Positions 1 to 7,526 of a stretch of DNA of 43,374 bases are shown here, piece by piece. The notes beneath the pieces are model-generated. The model searched no databases. It was not told the origin of the DNA and saw only the letters and a program-made list of their open reading frames with translations. The DNA comes from a bacterium (GTDB lineage Bacteria; Pseudomonadota; Alphaproteobacteria; Sphingomonadales; Sphingomonadaceae). The position numbers and the translations under genes are program-made. Location of the stretch: positions 1-43,374 of the forward strand of contig JAVBXL010000065.1 of assembly GCA_030824575.1 (NCBI GenBank), written 5' to 3'. Numbering within the stretch: the stretch's first letter is position 1; each line of letters opens with the position of its first letter.

Positions 1-218
1 TGACCACGCGCATCGTCATAGACCCCAATGTCTGTGGCGGACGCCCCATCGTATCCGGCACCCGGATGCGCGTCAGCGATGTGCTCAACGCACTCGCCTC
101 GTCCGTAGTGATCGAGGAACTGCTAGCCGACTTCCCCTACCTCACCCGCGAAGACGTCCATGCCTGTCTGGCCTATGGCGCGCGGGCCGTCGATCATACG
201 GTGGCGCAGGCCATCTGA
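1..218 (+). CDS. DUF433 family antitoxin-like protein (5' edge cut)
   Basis: The reading frame starts at the window edge: the first two bases TG are probably the end of an ATG whose A lies just outside, so nearly all of the 72-residue protein is present. It reads MTTRIVIDPNVCGGRPIVSG and continues with RMRVSDVLNAL, the N-terminal pattern of DUF433 proteins. The C-terminal half, with LADFPYLTREDVHACLAYGA, is the small helical DNA-binding-like part of the family. DUF433 proteins usually act as antitoxins of a DUF5615 PIN-like toxin encoded just downstream. Here the next genes are instead a ParD/ParE-like pair starting 77 bases later, so the expected partner is missing. The family call is firm; the antitoxin role is known only for relatives. 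Confidence 0.75.
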   Translation, partial: TTRIVIDPNVCGGRPIVSGTRMRVSDVLNALASSVVIEELLADFPYLTREDVHACLAYGARAVDHTVAQAI

Positions 219-295
219 TCCATTACCGACAGATCAAGGTGTCGGCACGGTGCCCAGATATGGATAAACCCACACCACCCTGCTATCATTGCCCC

Positions 296-472
296 ATGGC
301 AAAACTCACCCCCATCGAGTCCGAATTTGCGACGACTGAGGAAGCGGAAGCCTATGACGCCTGGTTCCGCGCGACGATCGAAGCCAGAATGGCGTCTGAC
401 AAGCCTGGCATCCCGCATGACGAGGCAATGGCCCGTATGCAAGCCATCATCGATCGGCGCAAAACCGCCTGA
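296..472 (+). CDS. Antitoxin of a RelB/ParD-like type II toxin-antitoxin pair
   Basis: A 58-residue acidic and helical protein beginning MAKLTPIESEFATTEEAEAY and ending DRRKTA. The ATG at 296 is preferred over an upstream ATG at 239 because the conserved stretch SEFATTEEAEAYDAWFRATI begins right after it; that stretch is typical of short antitoxins paired with ParE/RelE toxins. The gene ends in an ATGA overlap with the toxin gene, the usual translational coupling of antitoxin and toxin. It would bind and neutralise the downstream toxin and, as in related systems, could repress its own promoter. No clear operator dyad was found in the 77 bases upstream. Confidence 0.72.
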   Translation: MAKLTPIESEFATTEEAEAYDAWFRATIEARMASDKPGIPHDEAMARMQAIIDRRKTA

Positions 473-744
473 TGATGACGCTCATCTGGCACGCCGAGGC
501 GCTGGATGATCTCGAACGCATCATCGGCTTCATTGAAGCGCAGAACCCGGCCGCCGCCAATCGAACCGGCCACGCCATCCGTCATACTGCCGATCGCCTG
601 CCGGACCATCCGTACATGTATCGCGCTGGCCGCGTGCCGGGCACACGCGAAGCTTTGGTGACGCCCAATTATATCATCGTCTATCGGGTGACTACGGTCA
701 TAGAAATACTCGCCGTCAAACACACCCGCCAGCCCTATCCCTGA
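472..744 (+). CDS. RelE/ParE superfamily toxin
   Basis: A 90-residue protein starting MMTLIWHAEALDDLERIIGF, the N-terminal beta-strand and helix pattern of the RelE/ParE fold. It continues with HPYMYRAGRVPGTREALVTP and then NYIIVYRV, the conserved central arginine-rich segment and C-terminal strands; the end, ILAVKHTRQPYP, is also typical. ParE relatives poison gyrase and RelE relatives cleave mRNA on the ribosome. The sequence shows only the family, although the GREALV-like segment and the YRV strand fit ParE better. It overlaps the antitoxin gene by 4 bases (ATGA). No transfer signs surround the pair beyond the neighbouring DUF433 gene. Confidence 0.85.
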   Translation: MMTLIWHAEALDDLERIIGFIEAQNPAAANRTGHAIRHTADRLPDHPYMYRAGRVPGTREALVTPNYIIVYRVTTVIEILAVKHTRQPYP

Positions 745-835
745 CCCGCCTGTCGATTTATCCTATTTCGCTGTCCTACATGCCCCTTTTCTGTCCATCC
801 TCCCGGCAATATCCTCAGCCGGAGGCACGCGAACC

Positions 836-1867
836 ATGTCCTATCACGATCCCATCCTGCCCACCCCCGCCCCGCAAATCCGCGTCGATGGCTGGAGCCC
901 CGCGCGCCAGCGACGCTTTCTCGAAGTGCTCGCCGCGACCGGCGTCATCCGCCTCGCCTGCGAAGCCGTGTTCATCACGCCGCGCTCCGCCTATGTCCTG
1001 CGCATCCGCCGCGACGGCGCGGCGTTTCGCCTCGGCTGGGACGCGGCGATCCTGATCGCCCGCGCGCGGCTGGCCGACACGTTGCTCGCCCGCGCCATCA
1101 TGGGGACGGAGGAAACCATCCGCCGCGACCCCGACAATCATGCAATCACCCGCCACCGCCACGACAACCGGCTCGCCATGTCGATGCTCGCCCGGCTGGA
1201 TCGCATGGCCGATTGCCCGGCCGAAGGGTCCGACGCCGCGCTCGCCCGCGTCGTCGCGCAGGATTTCACCGCCTATTGCGACATGCTCTGCCCGGAAGCC
1301 GACGTCCAGGCGGAAGCCGACCGCCTCAACCTCCCCCGCACCGGCGCAGAGCCGCCCGCGCGCCTGATGGAGGACGCGGTCATGGACGACGGCTCCATGC
1401 CCGACACGCCGGCCCCGATAGACACTGAAACCGCCCTCTCGCCCGGCGCGTCGGCAGCCCTGTTCGTCGCCGCGCGCATGGCGTTGCACAAGCCGCAAAA
1501 TCCGCAGTTTTCCGTCGAAGATGAACGGTGTGAACTTCGGTCCCCGCCGCCGCCCGTCCTCGCCGATCTGCCGCCGGAGGAAGCCGCCGATCGGCTGCGC
1601 GGCATCTGGTGGGACGACCGGCTGGACCGCTGGCGCACCGATTTCCCCCCGCCGCCCGGTTTCGACGGCGACGCCAGCGACGCGATCTATGATGTCGACG
1701 ATTATGAGCGCGACCTGACGGAGGCGGAGGAAGACGCCCTGGCCGCCCAGATGGAGGCCGAACGCCGCCCCTATGAACAGGCCGCGTCCCGCGCCCGCGA
1801 CGATTTCTTCGGCTTCGCGCTGGCGCAGGACGCGGGGTGCGCGACCGCAATGGCCGGGGCGGGATGA
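836..1867 (+). CDS. Hypothetical protein with an N-terminal helix-turn-helix-like segment
   Basis: A 343-residue protein without a function I recognise. The start at 836 follows a GGAGG ribosome site about ten bases upstream. Residues 18-60 (WSPARQRRFLEVLAATGVIR then ACEAVFITPRSAYVLRIR) resemble a helix-turn-helix like that of phage terminase small subunits or of recombinase-type DNA-binding domains. The next part, through about residue 130, is helical and basic (ARLADTLLARAI, RHRHDNRLAMSMLARLDRMA). The C-terminal half is acidic and proline-rich with low complexity. No signal peptide or membrane segment is seen. Similar proteins are, from memory, frequent in sphingomonad chromosomes, often outside prophages. 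The neighbours are a toxin-antitoxin pair and a repeat-bearing space, which say little about its role. Confidence 0.6.
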   Translation: MSYHDPILPTPAPQIRVDGWSPARQRRFLEVLAATGVIRLACEAVFITPRSAYVLRIRRDGAAFRLGWDAAILIARARLADTLLARAIMGTEETIRRDPDNHAITRHRHDNRLAMSMLARLDRMADCPAEGSDAALARVVAQDFTAYCDMLCPEADVQAEADRLNLPRTGAEPPARLMEDAVMDDGSMPDTPAPIDTETALSPGASAALFVAARMALHKPQNPQFSVEDERCELRSPPPPVLADLPPEEAADRLRGIWWDDRLDRWRTDFPPPPGFDGDASDAIYDVDDYERDLTEAEEDALAAQMEAERRPYEQAASRARDDFFGFALAQDAGCATAMAGAG

Positions 1868-1928
1868 CCGGGCGGTGGGCATTGCTTCTCCGCAATCGCC
1901 GCCTCCCCTGCTCGTGCAAGATGCCACA

Positions 1929-2040
1929 CCTCCGCCCGTTCGCTTCGAGCGCAGTCGAGAAGCGGGTAGCGCCATGCCCGCGTCAAACCGCTCGCAAGCG
2001 CTGCGGCGTTTCTCGACTACGCTCGAAACGAACGGAGGTC
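1929..2040. repeat. Inverted pair of TTCGAG...TCGAGAA intergenic repeats
   Basis: The 350-base space between the 343-residue gene and the cold-shock gene has no gene. It holds two copies of a repeat in opposite orientation: about 1929-1965 (core CTTCGAGCGCAGTCGAGAAG) and about 2004-2040 (core TTTCTCGACTACGCTCGAAA). Each copy is an imperfect dyad, and together they form a larger hairpin with an arm length of about 35 bases. This is the kind of short mobile repeat often seen between genes in sphingomonads and other Alphaproteobacteria. Nothing else is evident in the space apart from the probable cold-shock leader from about 2100 to 2220. Confidence 0.75.
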
Positions 2041-2220
2041 TGGTGGTGGCGCTCGCCCACACCCCGATTGCTATTTGCCCCCGCTTACCCTAAGAGAAGG
2101 TAGCTACAGTCGCAAATCGACGGTTCTCGGCGCTTTGCGGCACCTGTTTCCTTCTTTCCCTGCCCCTTTAGCGATCCGGTGCGACCACACGGGCCGCGCC
2201 GCATGAAAGAAGGAACTACC

Positions 2221-2433
2221 ATGAGCATCGTCGGAACCGTCAAATTCTTCAACGCCGACAAGGGCTATGGCTTCATCGCTCCCGATGACGGCAGCCCGGA
2301 CGCGTTCGTTCACATCACCGCCGTCGAGCGCGCTGGCCTGGCCACGCTGCGCGAAAAGGACCGCGTCTCCTATGATCTGGAGCAGGACCGTCGTGGCAAG
2401 ATGGCCGCTGTGAACCTGCAGCACGCCGAATAA
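2221..2433 (+). CDS. Cold-shock protein, CspA family
   Basis: A 70-residue single cold-shock domain. It begins MSIVGTVKFFNADKGYGFIA, which contains the RNP1-like K-GYGFI motif (residues 14-19); the RNP2-like DAFVHITAV follows at about 28-36. Such proteins bind single-stranded RNA or DNA and melt structures that block translation or transcription. The start at 2221 is chosen over the in-frame ATG at 2203 because the domain begins there and a GAAGGAA ribosome site lies just upstream. The upstream space of more than 100 bases could hold a long leader, common in this family. A strong hairpin terminator follows at 2441. It may serve cold or general stress; the sequence does not show which. Confidence 0.95.
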   Translation: MSIVGTVKFFNADKGYGFIAPDDGSPDAFVHITAVERAGLATLREKDRVSYDLEQDRRGKMAAVNLQHAE

Positions 2434-2440
2434 TCTGGAT

Positions 2441-2466
2441 GGCGGGCGCTCGCGCGCCCGCCCTTC
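2441..2466 (+). terminator. Intrinsic terminator-like hairpin after the cold-shock gene
   Basis: GGCGGGCGC (2441-2449), a four-base loop TCGC and GCGCCCGCC (2454-2462) form a perfect 9-bp stem. It starts eight bases after the stop codon. The following CTTCAT is only weakly T-rich, so termination efficiency is uncertain. Confidence 0.65.
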
Positions 2467-2482
2467 ATACCCCCCCCGTCCC

Positions 2483-3076
2483 TCAAACCATGTCCAGATA
2501 GACCGACGCGGTCACCAATATCATGGGCAGCGCGATCAGCATGGCGACATTCCAGCGCCGCGATCGCACGACCAGCAGGGCGACGAGCAGCCCGATCAGG
2601 CCGACCAGCGCCAGCAGCGCCCAGGCGGTCACCGTGTCGCTCATCTCCGGGCCGGTCGATGGCCGGTAAAGTTCCAACAGGTTCTGGCCGATGATATTGC
2701 CGATATTGGCCGTCAGCACGCCGCCGATCACCAACCTTTTGTGCCGATCATACCAATCGTCGAAATCGGGCCATTCCTCTGGCGCATCGGGAAAGATCAG
2801 CGTCGCCGCAAGATAATAGATGCCAACGAGCGCCAGCACGCCGACCAGGGTGAGATAATTGGCGTCTATCTGCGCCCGCGCTTCGAACGCAGATAGCCAG
2901 AAGCTGGTCAGGTCGAGCAGCACGAACAGGCCCAACAGCGGCGTCAACCAACCGATCCGCACCGGTTTCGTCCCCCGCTTGAGTTTGAGAGCGCGGGAAA
3001 AACCGCCCAGCACCTCACTGATCGCCAAGCCCAGCAGCAGCCCGAAGGCCGCGAACACCAGATCAAATCCCGACAT
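2483..3076 (-). CDS. Hypothetical multi-pass inner-membrane protein
   Basis: A 197-residue protein starting MSGFDLVFAAFGLLLGLAIS. The start at 3076 is preferred over the longer frame because GGGGAG lies directly upstream and the first membrane segment begins at residue 4. About five to six hydrophobic segments are visible: near 4-22, 42-62, 75-95, 115-135, 145-165 and 172-194. A charged loop PEEWPDFDDWYDRHKRL lies between two of them. No known transporter or enzyme motif is recognised. It is transcribed divergently from the small stress-type gene at 3198 and convergently with the cold-shock gene, so it is probably a single-gene unit. Confidence 0.7.
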   Translation of the reverse strand: MSGFDLVFAAFGLLLGLAISEVLGGFSRALKLKRGTKPVRIGWLTPLLGLFVLLDLTSFWLSAFEARAQIDANYLTLVGVLALVGIYYLAATLIFPDAPEEWPDFDDWYDRHKRLVIGGVLTANIGNIIGQNLLELYRPSTGPEMSDTVTAWALLALVGLIGLLVALLVVRSRRWNVAMLIALPMILVTASVYLDMV

Positions 3077-3141
3077 TCGGCTCCCCCAAAGCACCGTCCG
3101 TCGCAAGCCTAGCAAAAGCGACTGCCCTGGCAATGCACCTT

Positions 3142-3166
3142 GGAACCCGCCGCCCCGCCGCCGGTT
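3142..3166 (+). promoter_or_regulatory. Candidate EcfG (general stress sigma factor) promoter
   Basis: GGAAC at 3142-3146 is followed after 17 bases by GTT at 3164-3166, matching the GGAAC-N16/17-GTT consensus of alphaproteobacterial EcfG promoters. It ends 32 bases before the start of the 70-residue gene at 3198, a suitable distance for a short leader. The motif is short and this is a prediction. Confidence 0.5.
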
Positions 3167-3197
3167 ATCTCCCCGAACCGCAACAATGGAGACCACC

Positions 3198-3410
3198 ATG
3201 ATCCGCACCCTGATCTTCGGCGCCATCGCCGGCTATGTCGGCAAGAAACTCTACGACGAAGGCAAGCTGACCGAATTCAAGAACGACCTGGTCACCCGCT
3301 ACAACGAAGCCAAGACGACCATCGCTGAAAAGGCTGACGAACTCGATACGTCGTCCGCATCGCCGCTCGTCTCTTCGACCGGCGCGATCAACCGGCCGCT
3401 TCCCAACTAA
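3198..3410 (+). CDS. Small membrane-associated protein, probable stress gene
   Basis: A 70-residue protein beginning MIRTLIFGAIAGYVGKKLYD: a short hydrophobic N-terminus with glycines (residues 4-14), then a charged helical segment rich in lysine and glutamate (EGKLTEFKNDLVTRYNEAK). The start at 3198 is chosen because GGAGA lies seven bases upstream; the upstream ATG at 3186 overlaps that site. The architecture resembles YtxH-like or CsbD-neighbour stress proteins, but no named family is certain. A GGAAC-N17-GTT element upstream suggests control by the general stress sigma factor EcfG. A hairpin with a T-run follows at 3457, so it is probably monocistronic. Confidence 0.68.
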   Translation: MIRTLIFGAIAGYVGKKLYDEGKLTEFKNDLVTRYNEAKTTIAEKADELDTSSASPLVSSTGAINRPLPN

Positions 3411-3456
3411 CTGATTATCCCATCCGGCGGCCCAGTCCCCCGCTAGTCGCCGGTCA

Positions 3457-3505
3457 CCGCCCGCTCGCTACCGCTCCCCCTCTCGCGGTCGCAGCGGGCG
3501 GTTTT
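3457..3505 (+). terminator. Rho-independent terminator after the small stress gene
   Basis: CCGCCCGCT (3457-3465) pairs with AGCGGGCGG (3493-3501) and is followed by TTTTCGTTT. The loop contains a second stem, ACCGC with GCGGT. The 179-base space holds nothing else apart from the ribosome site of the next gene. Confidence 0.7.
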
Positions 3506-3589
3506 CGTTTGCCTGATAGTGTTACCGCCACGCAACCACCGCCGCTGCGCCGGGTTGTTGAGGGCCTAAGCGTAACAAGGAGAGACGCC

Positions 3590-3949
3590 ATGAACAAACC
3601 CATCCTCGCCGCAGCCATGCTGGCCATGTTGCCGCTGGGCGCTTGCACATCGGACAATGGCGGTGGCGGCGGTTACGGCTACGACCGGCCCAGTGATCGC
3701 CGCGGCCCACCCCGTCATTCCCGCCGTCCCATCCGTGACAATGACCAGATTTACCGCGACAATGACGGCCGCTATTATTGCAAGCGCGACGACGGCACGA
3801 CCGGCACCATTGTCGGCGCCATTGCCGGCGGCGTGCTGGGCAACATAATTGCACCAGGCGGGTCGAAGACGCTCGGCACCATCATCGGCGGGGCCGGCGG
3901 GGCACTGGCCGGCCGGGCCATCGACAAGAACGACATCAACTGCGAATGA
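3590..3949 (+). CDS. Glycine-zipper outer-membrane lipoprotein (17 kDa antigen / SlyB-like)
   Basis: A 119-residue lipoprotein. The signal peptide ends in the lipobox LPLGAC with Cys19 as the lipidation site. A glycine-rich and arginine-rich linker follows, then a short YRDNDGRYYCKRDDGTTG segment. The C-terminal half (residues 75-110) is a glycine zipper: GTIVGAIAGGVLGNIIAPGG then TLGTIIGGAGGALAGRAID. This is the 2TM glycine-zipper domain found in rickettsial 17 kDa antigens and SlyB-like proteins, which insert in or span the outer membrane. An AAGGAGA ribosome site lies nine bases before the start. A strong bidirectional terminator separates it from the convergent etfA gene. The precise role is unknown; relatives affect envelope stability. 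Confidence 0.85.
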   Translation: MNKPILAAAMLAMLPLGACTSDNGGGGGYGYDRPSDRRGPPRHSRRPIRDNDQIYRDNDGRYYCKRDDGTTGTIVGAIAGGVLGNIIAPGGSKTLGTIIGGAGGALAGRAIDKNDINCE

Positions 3950-3955
3950 CATGGA

Positions 3956-3985
3956 AAAGGGCGCGGAGATCACTCCGCGCCCTTT
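3956..3985. terminator. Bidirectional terminator between convergent genes
   Basis: AAAGGGCGCGGAG (3956-3968), loop ATCA and CTCCGCGCCCTTT (3973-3985) form a perfect 13-bp stem. It has an A-run on one side and a T-run on the other. It can stop transcription from both the lipoprotein gene and etfA. Confidence 0.88.
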
Positions 3986-4005
3986 CCTTACATCGTTACG
4001 CTGGC

Positions 4006-4938
4006 TTACAGCTTGCCGGTAAGCTCCGGCACGACCTTGAACAGATCACCCACCAGACCAATGTCCGCGACCTGGAAGATCGGCGCATCCTCGTCCTTGT
4101 TGATGGCGATGATGGTCTTGCTGTCCTTCATGCCCGCAAGATGCTGGATCGCGCCCGAAATGCCGACCGCGACATAGACTTCCGGCGCCACAATCTTGCC
4201 GGTCTGGCCTACCTGATAGTCGTTGGGGACATAGCCCGCATCGACCGCCGCGCGGCTCGCGCCGACCGCAGCACCCAGCTTATCGGCGAGCGGGAAGATC
4301 ACCTCTTCGAAGGTCGGCCCATCCTTAAGCGCACGACCACCCGACACGATGATCTTGGCGCTGGTCAGTTCGGGACGTTCCAGCTTGGCAATCTCGGCTC
4401 CGACGAAGCTCGACAGCCCCTTATCGCCGGTCGAAGTGACCGCTTCTACCGTTGCGCTGCCGCCGTCACGCTCCGCCTTCTCAAAGGCCGTACCGCGGAC
4501 GGTTATGACCTTCTTGGCATCCTTGCTCTTGACGGTGGCGATAGCGTTACCGGCATAGATCGGGCGGGTGAACGTATCCTCGCTCTCGACCGACAGGATG
4601 TCGCTGATCTGCATCACGTCGAGCAAAGCGGCGACCCGCGGCGCGATATTCTTGCCGTTGCTGGTGGCCGGCGCGACGAAGGCGTCGTGATGGCCCATCA
4701 GTTCGACGATCAGCGGCGCGACATTCTCCGGCAGCGCATGGCCGAATGCCGCATCGTCTGCGACATGGACCTTGCCCACGCCCGCAATCTTAGCGGCGGC
4801 GGCGGCGACGCCATCGACGCCCTGGCCGACGACCAGCAGATGGACTTCGCCCAGCTTGGCGGCAGCGGTGATGGCGGAAAGGGTCGCGTCCTTGACGGCG
4901 CCGCCCTCATGTTCAACCCAAACAAGTGTCTTGCTCAT
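4006..4938 (-). CDS. etfA: Electron transfer flavoprotein, alpha subunit
   Basis: A 310-residue protein beginning [20 protein letters not shown]. It is the FAD-binding subunit of the soluble heterodimer that collects electrons from acyl-CoA and other dehydrogenases and passes them to ETF-quinone oxidoreductase. The C-terminal FAD domain shows the family signature: [19 protein letters not shown] (about 225-243), then [20 protein letters not shown] and [12 protein letters not shown], ending in [20 protein letters not shown]. The length matches the bacterial family. It overlaps etfB by four bases (ATGA), so the two subunits are translationally coupled. The next gene downstream is convergent and separated by a strong terminator. 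Confidence 0.97.
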   Translation of the reverse strand: MSKTLVWVEHEGGAVKDATLSAITAAAKLGEVHLLVVGQGVDGVAAAAAKIAGVGKVHVADDAAFGHALPENVAPLIVELMGHHDAFVAPATSNGKNIAPRVAALLDVMQISDILSVESEDTFTRPIYAGNAIATVKSKDAKKVITVRGTAFEKAERDGGSATVEAVTSTGDKGLSSFVGAEIAKLERPELTSAKIIVSGGRALKDGPTFEEVIFPLADKLGAAVGASRAAVDAGYVPNDYQVGQTGKIVAPEVYVAVGISGAIQHLAGMKDSKTIIAINKDEDAPIFQVADIGLVGDLFKVVPELTGKL

Positions 4939-5684
4939 GCGGCAACTCCCAGAGCTTTCAGCTTTGCGACCAGTTCATCAACATCGGCGACCTTGACGCC
5001 GGCAGTGCGCTTGGGCGGCTCGACCACCTTGAGCGTTTCCAGTCGTGGACTGATGTCCACGCCATAATCGGCGGGGGTCTTCTGCGCCAAGGGCTTGGAC
5101 TTGGCCTTCATGATGTTGGGCAGCGAAGCATAGCGCGGCTCGTTCAGGCGCAGGTCGGTGGTGATGATCGCCGGCGTCGACAGCTTCACCGTCTCCAGCC
5201 CGCCATCGACTTCACGGGTGACCGAAACGCTGCCATCGGCAACCTCGACCTTCGACGCGAACGTGCCCTGCGGCAAGCCCAGCAGCGCAGCCAGCATCTG
5301 TCCGGTCTGGTTGCTGTCGTCGTCGATCGCCTGCTTGCCCAGGATGATGAGGCCAGCGCCTTCCTCTTCCTGTACCTTGGCGAGCAGCTTGGCCACGCCC
5401 AGCGGCTCGACCTCATCGTCGGTTTGGATCAGGATCGCCCGGTCCGCCCCCATGGCGAGCGAGGTGCGCAGCGTTTCCTGCGCCTTGGCAACGCCGATCG
5501 ACACCGCGATCACTTCGGTCGCCACGCCCTTTTCCTTGAGGCGGATGGCTTCCTCGATCGCGATCTCGTCGAACGGGTTCATGCTCATCTTGACGTTCGC
5601 CAGATCGACGCCCGTACCGTCCGCCTTCACGCGCGGCTTCACATTATAGTCAATGACCCGCTTTACGGGCACAAGGATCTTCAT
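4935..5684 (-). CDS. etfB: Electron transfer flavoprotein, beta subunit
   Basis: A 249-residue protein beginning [20 protein letters not shown], the AMP-binding beta subunit of the ETF heterodimer. The family signature [20 protein letters not shown] and the adenine-site segment [20 protein letters not shown] are present; the loop [19 protein letters not shown] also fits. The start is set at 5684 rather than at the in-frame ATG at 5693 because GGAGG touches that upstream ATG and lies nine bases before the chosen one. Bacterial ETF-beta proteins also begin MKILVPVKR. It is the first gene of etfBA. A GGAAC-N17-GTT element lies 40-65 bases upstream and may give stress-dependent transcription. Confidence 0.97.
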   Translation of the reverse strand: MKILVPVKRVIDYNVKPRVKADGTGVDLANVKMSMNPFDEIAIEEAIRLKEKGVATEVIAVSIGVAKAQETLRTSLAMGADRAILIQTDDEVEPLGVAKLLAKVQEEEGAGLIILGKQAIDDDSNQTGQMLAALLGLPQGTFASKVEVADGSVSVTREVDGGLETVKLSTPAIITTDLRLNEPRYASLPNIMKAKSKPLAQKTPADYGVDISPRLETLKVVEPPKRTAGVKVADVDELVAKLKALGVAA

Positions 5685-5725
5685 TTTCAACATCCTCCAG
5701 TTTCACGCCATCGCCCGCCAACGCG

Positions 5726-5750
5726 AACAAGGACGTGGGCGGCCCGTTCC
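5726..5750 (-). promoter_or_regulatory. Candidate EcfG-type promoter upstream of etfBA
   Basis: On the minus strand GGAAC (5750-5746) is followed after 17 bases by GTT (5728-5726), about 42 bases before the etfB start. This fits the EcfG consensus. An imperfect inverted repeat CGTGGGCGG...CCACCCACG (5734-5763) overlaps it and could be a weak terminator of sucC instead, so the assignment is tentative. Confidence 0.4.
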
Positions 5751-5797
5751 CGGACCACCCACGCCCCATGGCGTATCTTGTTAGGTGGGGTCGTGCC

Positions 5798-6997
5798 TCA
5801 GGCCGCCTTCCTCACTTCCGCCACGATCTTCTTGGCTGCATCGCCCAGGTCGTCCGCAGGGACGATCGCCAGGCCCGACGCGGCCAATATGTCCTTGCCC
5901 TGCTGGACGTTAGTGCCTTCCAGGCGCACCACCAGCGGGACCGACAGGTTCACTTCCTTCGCCGCCGCGACGATGCCGTCGGCGATGATGTCGCACTTCA
6001 TGATGCCACCGAAGATGTTGACCAGGATGCCCTTCACGGCCGGGTCCTTCAGGATGATCTTGAAGGCCGCGGTCACCTTCTCGGTCGTTGCGCCGCCGCC
6101 TACGTCCAGGAAGTTGGCGGGGAATTCGCCGTTCAGCTTGATGATGTCCATCGTCGCCATGGCCAGGCCCGCGCCGTTAACCATGCAACCGATATTGCCG
6201 TCCAGCTTGATGTAGGCGAGGTCGTATTTGGACGCTTCGACTTCGGCTGCATCTTCCTCGGTCAGGTCGCGCAGTTCGGCAATGTCCTTGTGACGGAACA
6301 TGGCGTTGCCGTCGAATGCGACCTTAGCGTCCAGCACCAGCAGCTTGCCCTGCTCGGTCAGCGCGAGCGGGTTGATTTCGATCTGCTCGGCATCGGTATC
6401 GACAAAGGCAGCGTAGAGCGACGAAGCTACCTTTGCCGCCTGCTTGGCGAGGTCGCCGGTCAGGCCCAGTGCAGCGGCGATCGACCGGCCATGATGAGCC
6501 TGGAAGCCGGTTGCCGGATCGACCGAAAAGCTGTGGATCTTCTCAGGTGCCGAGTGGGCGACTTCTTCGATATCCATGCCGCCTTCGGTCGACACAACGA
6601 ACGCGATTTTGCTGCTGCCGCGATCGACCAGCAGGGCCAGGTAGAATTCCTTGGCAATGTCGGCACCGTCGGTGATGTAGAGGCGGTTGACCTGCTTGCC
6701 TGCATCGCCGGTTTGGATCGTGACCAGCGTGTTGCCCAGCATGTCGGTCGAATGGGCCTTGACCTCATCCAGGTTGAAGGCGAGGCGCACGCCGCCCTTC
6801 GCTTCTGGGGCCAGTTCCTTGAACTTGCCCTTGCCGCGACCACCGGCATGGATCTGCGACTTCACGACATAGAGCGGTCCGGGCAGCTTCTTGGCGGCTT
6901 CGACGGCTTCCTCGACCGAGAAAGCGGCATAGCCAGCCGCGATCGGCGCGCCATATTTCGCGAGGAGTTCCTTCGCCTGATATTCATGAATATTCAT
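5798..6997 (-). CDS. sucC: Succinyl-CoA ligase (ADP-forming), beta subunit
   Basis: A 399-residue protein beginning [20 protein letters not shown], the universal SucC start. It is the beta subunit of the TCA-cycle enzyme that converts succinyl-CoA to succinate with formation of ATP or GTP. The ATP-grasp domain includes [20 protein letters not shown] (about 44-63) and the ADP/GDP-site segment [19 protein letters not shown] (about 207-225). The C-terminal ligase domain has [19 protein letters not shown] and [19 protein letters not shown]. The length is normal. The alpha-subunit gene sucD, usually next to sucC, is absent; the gene is followed instead by etfBA. The upstream region carries TTTGCAAA-type repeats that may be an operator. 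Confidence 0.97.
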   Translation of the reverse strand: MNIHEYQAKELLAKYGAPIAAGYAAFSVEEAVEAAKKLPGPLYVVKSQIHAGGRGKGKFKELAPEAKGGVRLAFNLDEVKAHSTDMLGNTLVTIQTGDAGKQVNRLYITDGADIAKEFYLALLVDRGSSKIAFVVSTEGGMDIEEVAHSAPEKIHSFSVDPATGFQAHHGRSIAAALGLTGDLAKQAAKVASSLYAAFVDTDAEQIEINPLALTEQGKLLVLDAKVAFDGNAMFRHKDIAELRDLTEEDAAEVEASKYDLAYIKLDGNIGCMVNGAGLAMATMDIIKLNGEFPANFLDVGGGATTEKVTAAFKIILKDPAVKGILVNIFGGIMKCDIIADGIVAAAKEVNLSVPLVVRLEGTNVQQGKDILAASGLAIVPADDLGDAAKKIVAEVRKAA

Positions 6998-7067
6998 ACG
7001 GGCTGCCCTTTTCGCTGAAATCTGATGTCAGCGGCTAAGCACAGCCCTAGGCGAGGCGCTAGAAAAT

Positions 7068-7099
7068 TTCGCAAAATGACTTTGCAAAATTGCAAAGCG
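7068..7099 (-). promoter_or_regulatory. TTTGCAAA-type repeat cluster upstream of sucC
   Basis: The 120-base space upstream of sucC is unusually AT-rich for this genome. It contains TTTCGCAAAA (7068-7077) and ACTTTGCAAAATTGCAAAG (7079-7097), two overlapping inverted half-sites. The motif resembles sites of RamB/ScfR-type XRE regulators of acetate, propionate and TCA genes (ACTTTGCAAA-like). It lies about 80 bases before the start codon. The regulator is inferred; no regulator gene lies nearby. Confidence 0.4.
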
Positions 7100-7119
7100 T
7101 TTGGTGGCCATCGCCTCTT

Positions 7120-7467
7120 TTACGGCTGAAACGATCGGAACGCGCAGGTAAGCGCCGATGAACTGGCAACCGCAAAAATCTCAGGATCCTCTAACGCCCG
7201 CACCTTATGCAGCACTTGATCGATGCTGATTTTATCACTGTGAGACTTGCGGAGCGATGCGATCGACTGGAGCTTTCGCAACTGGGCCAGGCTCAGTCGG
7301 TCGACCATCCGTTCCGCCATGCAACCCGCCATTCGTCGCGAAAGGCCGGCCTTTTCAAGCCCCGCGCGAAGACGTGATTCGGGCGACAAGGCGGCGCAGG
7401 CAGACAGAAGGAGAAGGGCGGCCGCCATCAAGGCGCGGGAGGAAATGGAACGCATCGCGCTTTTCAT
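7120..7467 (-). CDS. Hypothetical small lipoprotein
   Basis: A 115-residue protein beginning MKSAMRSISSRALMAAALLL. Its signal peptide ends in a lipobox-like LLSAC, with the cysteine at about residue 24. The mature part is helical and charged: SPESRLRAGLEKAGLSRRMA, then CMAERMVDRLSLAQLRKLQS. A second cysteine (GCMAERM) could pair with the one near the C-terminus. I do not recognise a named family, although proteins with the CMAxRMVDRLS pattern are, from memory, common in sphingomonads. A longer frame to 7527 has no signal peptide at its start, so 7467 (or the ATG at 7455) is preferred. It is divergent from the iron-permease-like gene at 7527. Confidence 0.65.
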   Translation of the reverse strand: MKSAMRSISSRALMAAALLLLSACAALSPESRLRAGLEKAGLSRRMAGCMAERMVDRLSLAQLRKLQSIASLRKSHSDKISIDQVLHKVRALEDPEIFAVASSSALTCAFRSFQP

Positions 7468-7526
7468 GGCCGCGCCGGGCTGAACAGAGGATAAATGCGT
7501 CGCTTTGATAAAGGAAAGAATCAACA

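Noticed and set aside
836..1867. Phage terminase small subunit
   Set aside because: The N-terminal helix-turn-helix is suggestive, but there is no large-subunit or other phage gene nearby and the rest of the protein does not fit.
815..2062. Long minus-strand frame (415 codons) opposite the 343-residue gene
   Set aside because: It is a shadow of the high-GC plus-strand gene, with arginine/glycine-rich composition and no domain; the plus-strand frame has a ribosome site and normal composition.
5734..5763. Imperfect inverted repeat as sucC terminator
   Set aside because: The stem has a mismatch and no T-run follows, and it overlaps a promoter candidate; not listed as a separate feature.
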